From positions 1 through 64,000 of the forward strand of contig JAJXWA010000006.1 of NCBI GenBank assembly GCA_021781795.1: DNA of 64,000 bases, in the 5' to 3' direction. This DNA comes from Acidobacteriota bacterium. GTDB taxonomy: Bacteria; Acidobacteriota; Terriglobia; Terriglobales; Acidobacteriaceae. This document shows, piece by piece, positions 44,952 to 54,077 of the stretch (position 1 is the stretch's first letter; each line of letters opens with the position of its first letter). Both the position numbers and the translations under genes were made by a program. The notes under the pieces are model-generated. The model was given only the letters and a program-made list of their open reading frames with translations. It was not told where the DNA came from and did not search any database.

Positions 44952-45641
44952 ATGCCTGAAGTTGTCGTAGCCAAGCCCCGCGAGGGCAAGTTCAACAAGA
45001 ATGCCGCGCGCCGCGTGCGTGTCGCGGGCAAGATTCCCGCCGTGCTGTATGGCGCGGGCCATGAACCGGTCGCCATCGAGGTGGACCCGAAGCAGATCTC
45101 CCGCATTCTCTACTCCGAGAGCGGACACAACACAATCTTCGATGTCGAAGTCGCGGGCCAGTCCGCAGCGAAGGCCATGATTGTCGATTGGCAGTATGAG
45201 CCGATCAAGGACCAGCTGATCCACATCGACCTGAAGCGGATTGCGCTGGATAAGACGCTCCGTGTGAGCGTGCGCGTGAAGCTGCTGGGCACGCCGGTCG
45301 GCGTCAAGACGCAAGGCGGCATTCTGGACCAGGTGCTGCGCGAGGTCGAGATTGAGTGTCTGCCGGCCGACATCCCTAGCCATATTGACGTGGACGTCAG
45401 CGAGCTTGCGCTGCATCAGGTGCTGCGCGTAAGCGACCTGCCGCACTCGGACAAGATCAAGTTCCTGAAGGCAGAGGATGCCACGGTGGCTCACGTGGTT
45501 TCGATTCGCGAGGAAGCGGCTCCTGCAGCTGACGCAGAGGCTGCAGCAGGCGCCACGCCGGCCGAGCCGGAAGTGGCCAAGAAGGGCAAGACAGAGCCTG
45601 CGGCGGATGCCGCGGCGAAGAAGCCCGAGGCGAAGAAGTAA
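44952..45641 (+). CDS. rplY: 50S ribosomal protein L25/general stress protein Ctc
   Basis: This 229-residue protein binds 5S rRNA. It is the long Ctc form: the L25 beta-barrel (PREGKFNKNAARRVRVAGKIPAVLYG, key GKIPAVLYGAGHEP) at about 1-95, then the TL5 C-terminal domain (VSVRVKLLGTPVGVKTQGGILDQVLREVEIECLP, in part GTPVGVKTQGGILDQ) and an acidic/Ala-rich tail from about 185. The ATG at 44952 is chosen because the fold starts there; the earlier in-frame ATG at 44886 has no family support. It sits between prs and pth, the classic bacterial order. Confidence 0.93.
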   Translation: MPEVVVAKPREGKFNKNAARRVRVAGKIPAVLYGAGHEPVAIEVDPKQISRILYSESGHNTIFDVEVAGQSAAKAMIVDWQYEPIKDQLIHIDLKRIALDKTLRVSVRVKLLGTPVGVKTQGGILDQVLREVEIECLPADIPSHIDVDVSELALHQVLRVSDLPHSDKIKFLKAEDATVAHVVSIREEAAPAADAEAAAGATPAEPEVAKKGKTEPAADAAAKKPEAKK

Positions 45642-45644
45642 GCC

Positions 45645-46295
45645 TTGGCGGATGCAAGCGAGAGTTCCGGACGCCGCAGCCCTTTCCTTGTGGTGGGGCT
45701 GGGCAATCCGGGCCTCGAATATCTGTGGACGCCGCATAACGCGGGGTTCATGGCAATTGACCGCATCGCCCAGCAAGAGGGCGTTGTGGTGCAGAACCGG
45801 CGCTGCCGGGCCACCACCGCAACCTGTCGTATCGCAGGGCGCGAGGTGATTCTGGCCAAGCCGGAGACTTTCATGAATCTGAGCGGCGCATCCGTGGCCG
45901 CCCTGATTCGGGAATTTGAGGCCGACCCGGAGAAGGACCTGCTGGTCATCTATGACGAGCTGGATCTGACGCTGGGCAGCTTCAAGATCAAGGAGCGCGG
46001 TTCGCCGGCCGGCCATAACGGAGCCCGCAGCGTAACCGGAGCGCTCGGCAGCCAGGAGTGGCTGCGGTTGCGGATCGGAGTCGGGCTGGACCTTCCGCCG
46101 GAGGCCAAAGCAGCGGGTGGAAGCAGGCTGGGCAGGGATTATCTGCTGACGCCGATGCGCAAGGCGGAACTGGCGGTGCTGGACGAGGTGCTGGACCGGG
46201 TGGCAATGGCTACGCGGCGCATCATCTCCGACGGACCGGCCGCCGCAATGAACGAGTTCAACCGCCGGGAGCGAAACGGCACGGCGGAGGAGTAA
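45645..46295 (+). CDS. pth: Peptidyl-tRNA hydrolase
   Basis: This 216-residue hydrolase recycles peptidyl-tRNA. Catalytic residues are in FLVVGLGNPGLEYLWTPHNAGFMAID: the Asn in GNPG and the His of PHNAGF. Asp in VIYDELDLTLG and Asn in GSPAGHNGARSV complete the site. The start is a TTG four bases after the L25 stop, giving MADASESSG; no ATG or GTG lies close enough to the conserved core. It is tightly coupled to rplY. Confidence 0.94.
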   Translation: MADASESSGRRSPFLVVGLGNPGLEYLWTPHNAGFMAIDRIAQQEGVVVQNRRCRATTATCRIAGREVILAKPETFMNLSGASVAALIREFEADPEKDLLVIYDELDLTLGSFKIKERGSPAGHNGARSVTGALGSQEWLRLRIGVGLDLPPEAKAAGGSRLGRDYLLTPMRKAELAVLDEVLDRVAMATRRIISDGPAAAMNEFNRRERNGTAEE

Positions 46296-46300
46296 GCAGC

Positions 46301-46357
46301 AGGGACCTGAAGACCAGGGACTTAGGGACCAGGGATTCGGGACTAAGCACAAGGGAC
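46301..46357. repeat. Short degenerate GGGAC(C/T) repeats upstream of rpsF
   Basis: About six spaced copies of GGGACC, GGGACT or GGGATT occur within 57 bases, between the pth stop and rpsF. The pattern looks like a decayed low-complexity array. It may be neutral; position in a ribosomal leader leaves room for an RNA role. Confidence 0.5.
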
Positions 46358-46443
46358 CAACCTGCTGATAAGGAATGGCCGCTATGGTTTGTGCCGGCGG
46401 CAGCGGCCGGGAATCGATGAATCCCGGCGGAAAAGGAAACCGG

Positions 46444-46863
46444 ATGTCGCGTTTGTATGAAGTGATGTTTATCGTTCGGCCCGATGTGGTCGATGAGGAA
46501 GTGGACAAGCTGATTGCCGGCTTCACCACGTCGGTGACGAACGGCGGCGGCGTGGTCAAGTCCGTCGAAAAGATGGGCAAGCGCAAGCTGGCCTACATCG
46601 TGCGGAAGTTTGCTGACGGCAACTATGTGCTGATGACCATCGAGGCTGGTGGCCCCGTGGTGCTGGAGTTGGAGCGCCGCCTGCGCGTCTCCGAGCCGGT
46701 GATCAAGTTCATCACGGTGCGCATGGACGAAGAGGAGAAGCGCCTGGCCAAGATCAAGAGCCTGCGCGCCAGCCGCCGCAAGCTGAGCGCCGAAGCCGCC
46801 GCTACCCCGGCTGCTCCCGTCGCTGCGGCCGAGGCTGCGGAGTCGGTTGCGGCCAACGCATAA
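46444..46863 (+). CDS. rpsF: 30S ribosomal protein S6
   Basis: This 139-residue protein binds 16S rRNA with S18. The ferredoxin-like core is MSRLYEVMFIVRPDVVDEEVD through VSEPVIKFITVRMDEEEKRL, with VEKMGKRKLAYIVRKFADGNYVLM between. The Ala-rich C-terminal tail (AAATPAAPVAAAEAAES) is longer than in E. coli. The ATG at 46444 has AAAGGAAA upstream. It is followed directly by rpsR with no ssb gene between, unlike the common rpsF-ssb-rpsR order. Confidence 0.95.
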   Translation: MSRLYEVMFIVRPDVVDEEVDKLIAGFTTSVTNGGGVVKSVEKMGKRKLAYIVRKFADGNYVLMTIEAGGPVVLELERRLRVSEPVIKFITVRMDEEEKRLAKIKSLRASRRKLSAEAAATPAAPVAAAEAAESVAANA

Positions 46864-46972
46864 GAAATCGCCTCGGCTGGCTGCCCGTGTGACGGACATG
46901 CCGGTCCCGGCCCCATCCTGCGCCGACGCCCCGAACAGGCCGCTCGCGCATAGAAAATGACGAGGAAACACG

Positions 46973-47368
46973 ATGTCTGAAGAAAACACAGGCAAGGCGC
47001 CCGAAGCGGGCGCAGCAGCACCCCAAGCCGCGGCGGGAGGGGAATCTACCCCCGCGCCAGCCCCAGTCGCATCCCCGGCCCCAGGTCGAGGACCCCGGCC
47101 TGGGGGCGGTCCCGGCGGACGGCCGGGGGGTGGCCCCGGCGGCCGCGGCAAGTTCTTCCGCCGCAAGAAGGTATGCAAGTTCTGCACAGAGAAGATTGAT
47201 GCGATTCCCTACCGCGATGTGCGTCTGCTGCAAGGGTTTGTGGCCGAGCGTGGCAAGATTGTGCCGCGTCGCCTGACCGGCGTCTGCACCACGCATCAGC
47301 GGCGTCTGACCCGTGCCATCAAGCAGGCCCGGAACATCGCCCTGCTGCCCTTTGCGACCCAGCACTAA
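46973..47368 (+). CDS. rpsR: 30S ribosomal protein S18 with N-terminal extension
   Basis: This 131-residue S18 is far longer than the usual ~75. Residues 1-58 are an Ala/Pro/Gly/Arg-rich unstructured extension ([20 protein letters not shown]). Residues 59-131 are the S18 core: [55 protein letters not shown] (key [18 protein letters not shown]). Three cysteines and a His in the core could hold zinc. GAGGAAA precedes the ATG. It follows rpsF and precedes rplI. Confidence 0.94.
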   Translation: MSEENTGKAPEAGAAAPQAAAGGESTPAPAPVASPAPGRGPRPGGGPGGRPGGGPGGRGKFFRRKKVCKFCTEKIDAIPYRDVRLLQGFVAERGKIVPRRLTGVCTTHQRRLTRAIKQARNIALLPFATQH

Positions 47369-47577
47369 ACCGTGCAAATCGGCCGGCCTGATGCACGCAT
47401 GCCCTCCTGCCCCGTTGGTTGTAGTGCGGAAAGGGCGCAGGCCGGAGTAAGCTAGCGCGCGGTAGAGGTCGAATGGGACGAAGAGAAGAACCCCGAGCGG
47501 GGCAACTGATGGCTGCCAGAGGTATCTAACGAGATGGCAAGCCAGCAAGCACCGCCTGAAATACTGGAGAATTTCCG

Positions 47578-48057
47578 ATGGAAGTGATTTTGAAGGAAGA
47601 CGTAGTGAATCTGGGCCACCGCGGAGACGTGGTTAAAGTCGCAGATGGCTACGGACGCAACTTTCTGCTGCCCCGCAAGCTGGCGCTGCAGGCAACCCAG
47701 GCCAACAAGGCCGTGATTGAGCAGATGAAGCACGCCGCCGCACGGCGCTCTGCCGCAGAAAAGGCGCAGGCCGAGCAGCAGGTGCCAGTGATTGAAGCGG
47801 TGGCGCTGAGCTTTACCCGCAAGTCCGGCGAGCACGGCCACCTGTTTGGCTCCGTGACCTCGGCCGACATCGCAGCCGGGCTCGCGGCCAAGGGCTTCGA
47901 GGTGGATCGCCGCAAGATCCAGCTCTCCGAGCCGCTCAAGAGCACAGGCGATTACACCGTGGCCATCAAGCTGCACCGCGAGGTCACGGCGCACGTCAAG
48001 GTTGTGGTCGCTGCCGAGTCGGAAGAGCTGGTGGCAGAAGCCGCAGTCGCCGAGTAA
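47578..48057 (+). CDS. rplI: 50S ribosomal protein L9
   Basis: This 159-residue protein binds 23S rRNA. The N-terminal domain MEVILKEDVVNLGHRGDVVKVADGYGRNFLLP (key LGHRGDVVKVADGYGRNFLLP spans positions 12-32) is followed by the long connecting helix and the C-terminal domain (KSGEHGHLFGSVTSADIAAGL). It ends with a short Ala/Glu tail. GGAGA precedes the ATG. A GC-rich hairpin follows the stop, so it probably ends the ribosomal transcript. Confidence 0.96.
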   Translation: MEVILKEDVVNLGHRGDVVKVADGYGRNFLLPRKLALQATQANKAVIEQMKHAAARRSAAEKAQAEQQVPVIEAVALSFTRKSGEHGHLFGSVTSADIAAGLAAKGFEVDRRKIQLSEPLKSTGDYTVAIKLHREVTAHVKVVVAAESEELVAEAAVAE

Positions 48058-48077
48058 CCCTCGACCCTACACCTCAC

Positions 48078-48109
48078 GCCGCCTCCCTGTTGCACTGCGG
48101 GGAGGCGGC
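48078..48109 (+). terminator. Hairpin after rplI
   Basis: GCCGCCTCCC (48078-48087) pairs perfectly with GGGAGGCGGC (48100-48109) around a 12-base loop, 20 bases past the rplI stop. The following GTGTCTTT is only a partial U tract. Confidence 0.65.
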
Positions 48110-48212
48110 CGTGTCTTTGGCGAACTCTTTCATCCGTTGAGAGTCCGGCCCTGCGCAGCCTTCCTGTATGCAGCGCGCGATGGTGCGGGCCAGGATGGTA
48201 CAACTGGAGTGC

Positions 48213-49286
48213 ATGCCGAAGCGAAACAAAGCAGGGGTCCAGCCACAACCCGGCCAGCCAGTAGGACTGCGCACGCTGGGCGAGTATCTGAACCTGTCTC
48301 CCGCGACGATTTCTCTAGTGCTCAACAACGCGCCGGGAGTCCATTCGATTCCGCAGGAGACACGCAATCGAGTGATCGAGGCCGCGGCGAAGTTTGACTA
48401 CCGTCCCAGCTTTTATGCGCGCTCGCTGCGCAAGCGGCAAACCTACACCGTGGGCGTGCTGGTTCCCGAACTGAATGATCACTACGCCACGCAGGTGCTG
48501 GCCGGCGTGGAGCAGTACCTCATCGAAGAGGGCTACTTCTACCTGACCGTGAGCCACAGGCGCAAGCCCAACCTGATGGAGGAATACCCGCGCCTGCTGA
48601 TGGATCGCTCAGTGGAAGGCTTCATCCTGATTGACACGATTCTGGAAAAAGGCTTCAAGCTGCCAACCGTGGTGGTGGCCGGCCATCGGCATATCGACGG
48701 CGCGACCAACGTGGTGCTCGACCAGCGACGCGCCGCGGAACTCGCGCTGCGTCATCTCCATCAACTGGGGCACCGGAAAATTGCTTTTATGCGCGGAGGC
48801 AGCCACAGTGCCGACGCAGATGACCGCTGGGAGTGCCTGATGGCGGTGGCGCGTGAGTTGAAGATTGCCACGCCCGAGGAACTGACCGTGCAACTGCGCC
48901 TGAAGACTTCAACGCCTGAGCTGGGATTTGAACCGACGAAGGAGTTGCTGGAACGCGGCGCGGACTTCACGGCGCTGATCTGTTACAACGACATGTCTGC
49001 AATCGGAGCGACGCGCGCGCTGGCAGATCGCGGGCTGCGCGTACCGCACGATGTTTCCGTGGTGGGCTTTGATGATATCGAGGGAGCGTCCTTTCACAAT
49101 CCAAGCCTCACCACTATCCGCCAGCCTTTGATGGAAATGGGCCAGGTAGCGGCGCGCATCCTACTGCAGCGCATTCGCGGCCTGGCCAGCTTTCCTGAGG
49201 TGGTGCCGATTCATCCCTCACTTGTGATTCGTGAATCGACCGCGATGCCCGGCAAGCGGCGCGCCATTGGCGCCAGTCGAGCTTAG
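48213..49286 (+). CDS. LacI family transcriptional regulator
   Basis: This regulator of 357 residues starts from MPKRNK (TGGAG just upstream); an in-frame ATG at 48168 would add 15 residues. The N-terminal helix-turn-helix reads LRTLGEYLNLSPATISLVLNN (about 20-40), with the hinge ARSLRKRQTYTVGVLVPEL. A type-1 periplasmic-binding-like effector domain follows (GFILIDTILEK, HLHQLGHRKIAFMRGG, LICYNDMSAIGATRAL, VVGFDDIEGASFHNP). It is the only LacI gene in the window and therefore a candidate for the LacI-type boxes upstream of the arabinan genes and araB. That link is inference. Confidence 0.9.
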   Translation: MPKRNKAGVQPQPGQPVGLRTLGEYLNLSPATISLVLNNAPGVHSIPQETRNRVIEAAAKFDYRPSFYARSLRKRQTYTVGVLVPELNDHYATQVLAGVEQYLIEEGYFYLTVSHRRKPNLMEEYPRLLMDRSVEGFILIDTILEKGFKLPTVVVAGHRHIDGATNVVLDQRRAAELALRHLHQLGHRKIAFMRGGSHSADADDRWECLMAVARELKIATPEELTVQLRLKTSTPELGFEPTKELLERGADFTALICYNDMSAIGATRALADRGLRVPHDVSVVGFDDIEGASFHNPSLTTIRQPLMEMGQVAARILLQRIRGLASFPEVVPIHPSLVIRESTAMPGKRRAIGASRA

Positions 49287-49362
49287 CCAAACTCTTCTGG
49301 AATTTCCTCTGTCACCAGCCGATTCGGATGAGCCGCGCAATCGCCACATCATCAAAGAAAGG

Positions 49363-49396
49363 AAGACCGCAGCGGCGTGATTGCCACTGCGGTCTT
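49363..49396. terminator. Bidirectional terminator hairpin between lacI-type gene and M61 gene
   Basis: AAGACCGCAG (49363-49372) and CTGCGGTCTT (49387-49396) form a perfect 10-bp stem between two convergent genes. An A-rich run upstream (AAAGAAAGG) and TTTGCTATT downstream serve both directions. Confidence 0.75.
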
Positions 49397-49418
49397 TGCT
49401 ATTCAATCGGCGTTGATT

Positions 49419-51362
49419 CTATGGCTGTGCGCCATCTCCCGCCTTGCCGTCTTCTTTCACCGATTCGACTTTCGTGCGGGGCGTGGTGATGTCATCCAGG
49501 TAGCTCGGCGCGCCGTCGACGCGCTCCAGCGCCGGGTAGCGCTCGCCATCGTGGTAATCAATCTGCGCAGGGAAGACGTAGGTGTCCGACTGCACGAGGA
49601 GATGGATCGGTTCGCTCGTCCCTTTTGCTCCGCGAATGGCCTCGCGCAGCCTGTCGCCGGAGAAGACCTGGCCATTGATGGCAAGAATCTTTTCACCTGG
49701 CGCGAGCTGCGCCTTGTCGGCGGGTCCGTTCCAGCGGACGTCGCGAATCGCGCCGTCTTCGCCAATCTGCAGGCCGATGGAGAACCAGCACTGCACGCCG
49801 CCTCGCCGCGGCCCTCCCGCCGCCATCATCATGCGGATGGAGGGGCTTGGCTCATCGCGGTACACAAGCTTGTAGCCGCCCTGCTCAATGCCGGCGAGGT
49901 CGGCTCGGGGGTTGATGTTGTCGATGCGGTCATGCAAAAACTTTGCCCAGTTGTACGGAACAACCTGGTTGAGATCCTGCACGAGTTCGTCAAACGAATA
50001 GGGAAAGATGAGCGGACCGGTATTGCCTCCCTTGCCGAGAAAGATCTTTTCAAAATCATCGAGAGACTTTTTGTTGTCCGACCTCTTGCGGATCAGCGTG
50101 TCGGCATCGAGCCAGAGCAGCTCGCCTTCAAAGTAGTAGTCCTGCGAGCGACGCCAGTTGGCCCATGCGGGATTGGGCGTGCGCAGGATACTGGCCGCGA
50201 CGGCGGTGTCTTCCGTGGGACGCCACTCGCGGCCGGGACGGTAGTCGAGGGTCGCGGCAGTGTAGGCAAGCACATCGCGATACTGTGCCTGCGTCTTCAG
50301 TCCCGAGCGTGCGGCCAGCACGTTGCCAAGATACTCCGTCATGCCCTCGTAGACCCAAAGCATCGCACCTTGCTGCGGAGTGGCGAAATCCGGCTGGTAG
50401 AGTCCTTCGGGGCGGCGGTACTTGCCGTTCCACGAGTGCGTGAACTCATGCGAGAGCAGGTCGGCTTCGGGCAACTGGTGGCCCGCGTCGGAGAATCCTT
50501 TCTCACCCACGCCGTTGTCGGAGGACTGGCCGTGCTCCAGGCCCTCACCGCCCGCAACATCGGAGAGCGTGAGCAAAAAGTGATAGACGTTATAGTGATG
50601 CGAGCCGTAGAGCGCATCTGCCTCGCGGACCAGGTTGTTCACTCCGGCGAGGAAGGCCGGACGCAGCTGCACGTCTTCCGGTTCGTCTGCCACGACATCC
50701 AGGTAGTGCTTGGGTGAGATGCTCGGCGCCAGCGGATACTCATGGAAAAACTCACCGGTGATCAGCGGCGAGTCTTCCAACTGCTCGACGTTTGTGGCGG
50801 CAAAGTGCGTCGTGCTTCCTGCAGAGGGCACTGGCCAGGCCGCGGAGCCGGTCGGCGTCAGCGCGGTGCCGACGCCCCAGCCAGCAGGAACCTTCAGCGC
50901 AGGCTCAATCGGAATCTCGCGGACGGGTGTGTGCGCAGGATAGAGCAGCAGCTTTTCCCACTCCAGCACCGCCATCTTGTGGGTGATGCGCGCAGTCACG
51001 ATGCAATCCAGGTGCGCATGGAGTGTGTGGACTCCCTCCGGCACTGTGACATGGAATTCGTACAGATCCACATCGTCGCGGCGCCACGGCAGTACCTGGC
51101 CGTTCGCGGTAAAGACGACGCCGGTGATGTCCTCCGCGGGCCCCGCCGGCATGTGTGTGCCGGGAATCCACTGCGGCGTGATCAGTGTGATGGGACCGGG
51201 CTTGACCGGAAGATCGATCTCAGCGTGGTAGAGCTTGCGCGGCGCGTCGGTAAGGTCCGCGGTGATTTGAATGGGCGTCTGCTGCGCCTTTGCAAAAACG
51301 AGAGAGGCGGCGACCAGAAGCGTGACCCCGGCAGGCGTCATCAACCTCGATACAGTAGTCAT
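49419..51362 (-). CDS. M61 family metallopeptidase with PDZ domain
   Basis: This 647-residue exported peptidase has a signal peptide (PAGVTLLVAASLVFAKAQ). An N-terminal beta domain is followed by the gluzincin catalytic part: the GGEGLEHGQSS motif (about 271-280) and the zinc motif HEFTH at 305-309, with the third ligand expected in the YEGMTEYLG segment. A C-terminal PDZ domain lies at about 520-600 (APGEKILAINGQVFSGDRLREAI, key LAPGEKILAINGQVF). Family members are glycyl aminopeptidases. AGGAGAA precedes the ATG. It is divergent from the ATP-grasp trio. Confidence 0.9.
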   Translation of the reverse strand: MTTVSRLMTPAGVTLLVAASLVFAKAQQTPIQITADLTDAPRKLYHAEIDLPVKPGPITLITPQWIPGTHMPAGPAEDITGVVFTANGQVLPWRRDDVDLYEFHVTVPEGVHTLHAHLDCIVTARITHKMAVLEWEKLLLYPAHTPVREIPIEPALKVPAGWGVGTALTPTGSAAWPVPSAGSTTHFAATNVEQLEDSPLITGEFFHEYPLAPSISPKHYLDVVADEPEDVQLRPAFLAGVNNLVREADALYGSHHYNVYHFLLTLSDVAGGEGLEHGQSSDNGVGEKGFSDAGHQLPEADLLSHEFTHSWNGKYRRPEGLYQPDFATPQQGAMLWVYEGMTEYLGNVLAARSGLKTQAQYRDVLAYTAATLDYRPGREWRPTEDTAVAASILRTPNPAWANWRRSQDYYFEGELLWLDADTLIRKRSDNKKSLDDFEKIFLGKGGNTGPLIFPYSFDELVQDLNQVVPYNWAKFLHDRIDNINPRADLAGIEQGGYKLVYRDEPSPSIRMMMAAGGPRRGGVQCWFSIGLQIGEDGAIRDVRWNGPADKAQLAPGEKILAINGQVFSGDRLREAIRGAKGTSEPIHLLVQSDTYVFPAQIDYHDGERYPALERVDGAPSYLDDITTPRTKVESVKEDGKAGDGAQP

Positions 51363-51609
51363 GATTTGCAGTTCTCCTGTGGGAATCAGGTTATCGCATC
51401 GAGGAGCCGTTCCGCGCAGCGATGAGACAAACGGATCGCCACCGCCCGCGACCCGATGCGCGATGTGTCAGCAAAGAACAGGCGCCCGCTCGCCTGATTC
51501 CTGATTCCACCTTTATGTCGCAGGTGATAGAACCAATAAGACAGGAAGCGGGCCGCATTGCTGGATCGTGCGGCTTGCACTGAATCTCTCAACGGGAAGC
51601 AGTACACGC

Positions 51610-53076
51610 ATGAGCCCAGGCCACCCCGTCGAAGTGGACAAGCTCTTTGGCGATTATCCGCTCGATCACGCCTTCGATGAGATGCGCGAGGCCGACGGCA
51701 CACTGCGCCAGCATTATCGCGCGCTAGCCGAAACGCTGGCGCGACTGCCGCAGGAGGAGTTGCAGCGCCGGAAGCAGTCAGCCGAGCTCTCCTTCCTGAC
51801 GCAAGGCATTACCTTCACTGTGTACGGGCGCGAAGAGGGTACTGAGCGCATCTTTCCCTACGATCTGCTGCCCCGGCTCATCACCGCGCAGGAGTGGAAC
51901 CGCATCGAGCGCGGACTGACGCAGCGCATCACGGCGCTGAATCTCTTTCTGCGCGATGTCTACTCTGAGGGAAAGATTCTGAACGATCGAGTCGTGCCGC
52001 GGGAGCTGGTGCACAGTTGCAAGCACTTTCGCCGCCAGATGCGCGGGCTGCAGGTTCCCCGCAACGTGTATATCGCCGTTGTCGGCAGTGATCTGCTGCG
52101 GATGGACAACGGCGAGTTCGTTGTTCTGGAAGACAATCTCCGCGTGCCCTCGGGCGTGAGCTACATGCTGGCGAACCGGCGCGTAATGAAGCGGACGTTT
52201 CCCCAGCTCTTCCAGAGCTATGGCGTGCGGCCCATCGAGCATTATCCGCAACTGCTGCTGGCCACGCTGCGATCGCTGGCTCCCGAAGGCAGGCCGGAGC
52301 CGAACATCGTGCTCCTCACGCCGGGTGTCTTCAATAGCGCCTACTACGAACACACATATCTGGCGCGGCAGATGGGCATTGACCTGGTGGAAGGCCGCGA
52401 CCTCGTGACGCACGACAATATCGTGTACATGCGCACCACCGATGGACTCAAGCGCGTGGACGTGATTTATCGCCGCGTCGATGACGACTTCAGCGATCCG
52501 CTCGTGTTTCGCGCCGACTCCGCGCTGGGATGTGCCGGGCTTTTCAATGCCTATCGCGCAGGCAACGTGACTGTGACGAATGCGTTTGGCACTGGACTGG
52601 CTGATGACAAGGCGCTCTATGCCTATGTGCCGCGCATCATCCGCTACTACCTGGATGAGGATGCCATTCTGCCGAATGTGGAAACGTACCTGCTGACCGA
52701 AGAGCAGGAACGGCGTCATGTTCTGGCGAATCTGGAGAAGCTGGTGGTGAAGGCTGTGGGTGAGAGCGGCGGATACGGCATGCTGATTGGCCCGCACTCG
52801 ACGGCTCGCCAGCGCGAGGAGTTTGCGCGGCAGATTGAAGCGAACCCGCGCAACTACATCGCGCAGCCCACGCTGGATTTTTCTCGCGCGCCGTGTCTTG
52901 TCGGTGACCGTCTGGAGCCGCGACATGTCGATCTGCGGCCTTACATTCTGTTTGGGGACAAAGTGAACATTGTGCCCGGTGGCCTCACGCGCGTAGCGCT
53001 TGAGAAAGGCTCGCTCGTGGTGAACTCGTCGCAAGGCGGAGGCAGCAAAGACACGTGGGTTCTGGAGTCGCAGTGA
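51610..53076 (+). CDS. Circularly permuted type 2 ATP-grasp protein
   Basis: This ligase of 488 residues starts from [11 protein letters not shown]. It belongs to the COG2308 circularly permuted ATP-grasp family: [89 protein letters not shown] and [23 protein letters not shown] are all hallmark segments. The family is predicted to form peptide or amide bonds, but its substrate is not established. It is directly followed by the alpha-E and transglutaminase genes, a recurrent three-gene set. An upstream in-frame start at 51568 is less likely. Confidence 0.92.
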   Translation: MSPGHPVEVDKLFGDYPLDHAFDEMREADGTLRQHYRALAETLARLPQEELQRRKQSAELSFLTQGITFTVYGREEGTERIFPYDLLPRLITAQEWNRIERGLTQRITALNLFLRDVYSEGKILNDRVVPRELVHSCKHFRRQMRGLQVPRNVYIAVVGSDLLRMDNGEFVVLEDNLRVPSGVSYMLANRRVMKRTFPQLFQSYGVRPIEHYPQLLLATLRSLAPEGRPEPNIVLLTPGVFNSAYYEHTYLARQMGIDLVEGRDLVTHDNIVYMRTTDGLKRVDVIYRRVDDDFSDPLVFRADSALGCAGLFNAYRAGNVTVTNAFGTGLADDKALYAYVPRIIRYYLDEDAILPNVETYLLTEEQERRHVLANLEKLVVKAVGESGGYGMLIGPHSTARQREEFARQIEANPRNYIAQPTLDFSRAPCLVGDRLEPRHVDLRPYILFGDKVNIVPGGLTRVALEKGSLVVNSSQGGGSKDTWVLESQ

Positions 53077-53102
53077 CACGCACCGTTCGGGAGAGCCGCA
53101 CC

Positions 53103-54065
53103 ATGCTATCGCGCGTTGCCGACAGTCTCTACTGGATGAGCCGCTACCTGGAGCGGGCGGAGAACACCGCGCGCCAACTCGACGTGACGATGAGCCTGAT
53201 GCTGGATACGGCGGGCGCCAGCGCCGAGTCGCGCTGGAAGCGGCTCGTCGCCGCGCTGGGCGATCCGCAGGGACTGGATTGGAACGGCGATCTCGATGCG
53301 ATGGCGTACACGCTGGTATTTGACAGCCTGCACCCGGCTTCCGTCACGTTCGCCGTGAATGCAGCGCGCGAGAATGCCCGGCAGGTGCGCGAGGAGATCT
53401 CGACGGAGCAGTGGCAGCGGCTCAATCGCCTCTATCACCACATGCATTCGCAACTGGCCCTCTCGCAGTCGCGCTCCAGCATGGCCGACGTTCTCGCCGG
53501 TGTTGTGGACGGCATTCACCTCTTCAAAGGCGTGACGGATACAACGATGATTCATGGACAGGGCTGGCACTTTATTCGTCTCGGACGGTATCTGGAGCGC
53601 GCCTACGCAACAGCCACTCTGCTTGAAGTATTCCAGCCTGAACTGTTTCAAACGCCGGAGCGCGACGACTCCGGATATCAGTACCTCGAGCAGGTCGGCC
53701 TGCTGCGCTGCTGCACGGCGTTCGAGGCGTATTGCCAGGTTTATACGGCCGATCTGACACGCGATCGCATCCTTGAATTTCTTCTGCTGAATCGTGACTT
53801 CCCGCACGCCATCCGCTACTCGGTGGACGGCATTCGGCAAGCTGTCACCGCAATCCAGCGCACCGGCGCGCGCCGGCCGCCGGATGAACTGACCGCGGGC
53901 ATCGGTCGGCTGCACGCGATGCTCGATTACACCTCCATTGGCGAGATTCTGGCTGGAGACACGGCGCGGTTTCTGCACACGATACGAGAGCAGTGTCTTC
54001 GCATTCACGAGCTGATCTACAGCTATTACATTCACTATTCCATCCAGTCGGCACTAGCGGTTTGA
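53103..54065 (+). CDS. Alpha-E domain protein
   Basis: This all-helical protein of 320 residues starts from the ATG at 53103 (MLSRVADSLYWMSRYLERAENTARQLDV; key SRVADSLYWMSRYLERAEN), preceded by GGGAGAG. A GTG at 53055 overlaps the previous gene. It belongs to the COG2307 alpha-E family, with LAGVVDGIHLFKGVTDTTM and GWHFIRLGRYLERAYATATLLEV (key FIRLGRYLERA) repeating the same pattern in two halves. No catalytic residues are known. It nearly always accompanies the permuted ATP-grasp enzyme and may hold its substrate. Confidence 0.9.
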   Translation: MLSRVADSLYWMSRYLERAENTARQLDVTMSLMLDTAGASAESRWKRLVAALGDPQGLDWNGDLDAMAYTLVFDSLHPASVTFAVNAARENARQVREEISTEQWQRLNRLYHHMHSQLALSQSRSSMADVLAGVVDGIHLFKGVTDTTMIHGQGWHFIRLGRYLERAYATATLLEVFQPELFQTPERDDSGYQYLEQVGLLRCCTAFEAYCQVYTADLTRDRILEFLLLNRDFPHAIRYSVDGIRQAVTAIQRTGARRPPDELTAGIGRLHAMLDYTSIGEILAGDTARFLHTIREQCLRIHELIYSYYIHYSIQSALAV

Positions 54066-54077
54066 CGGAGGCATGCG

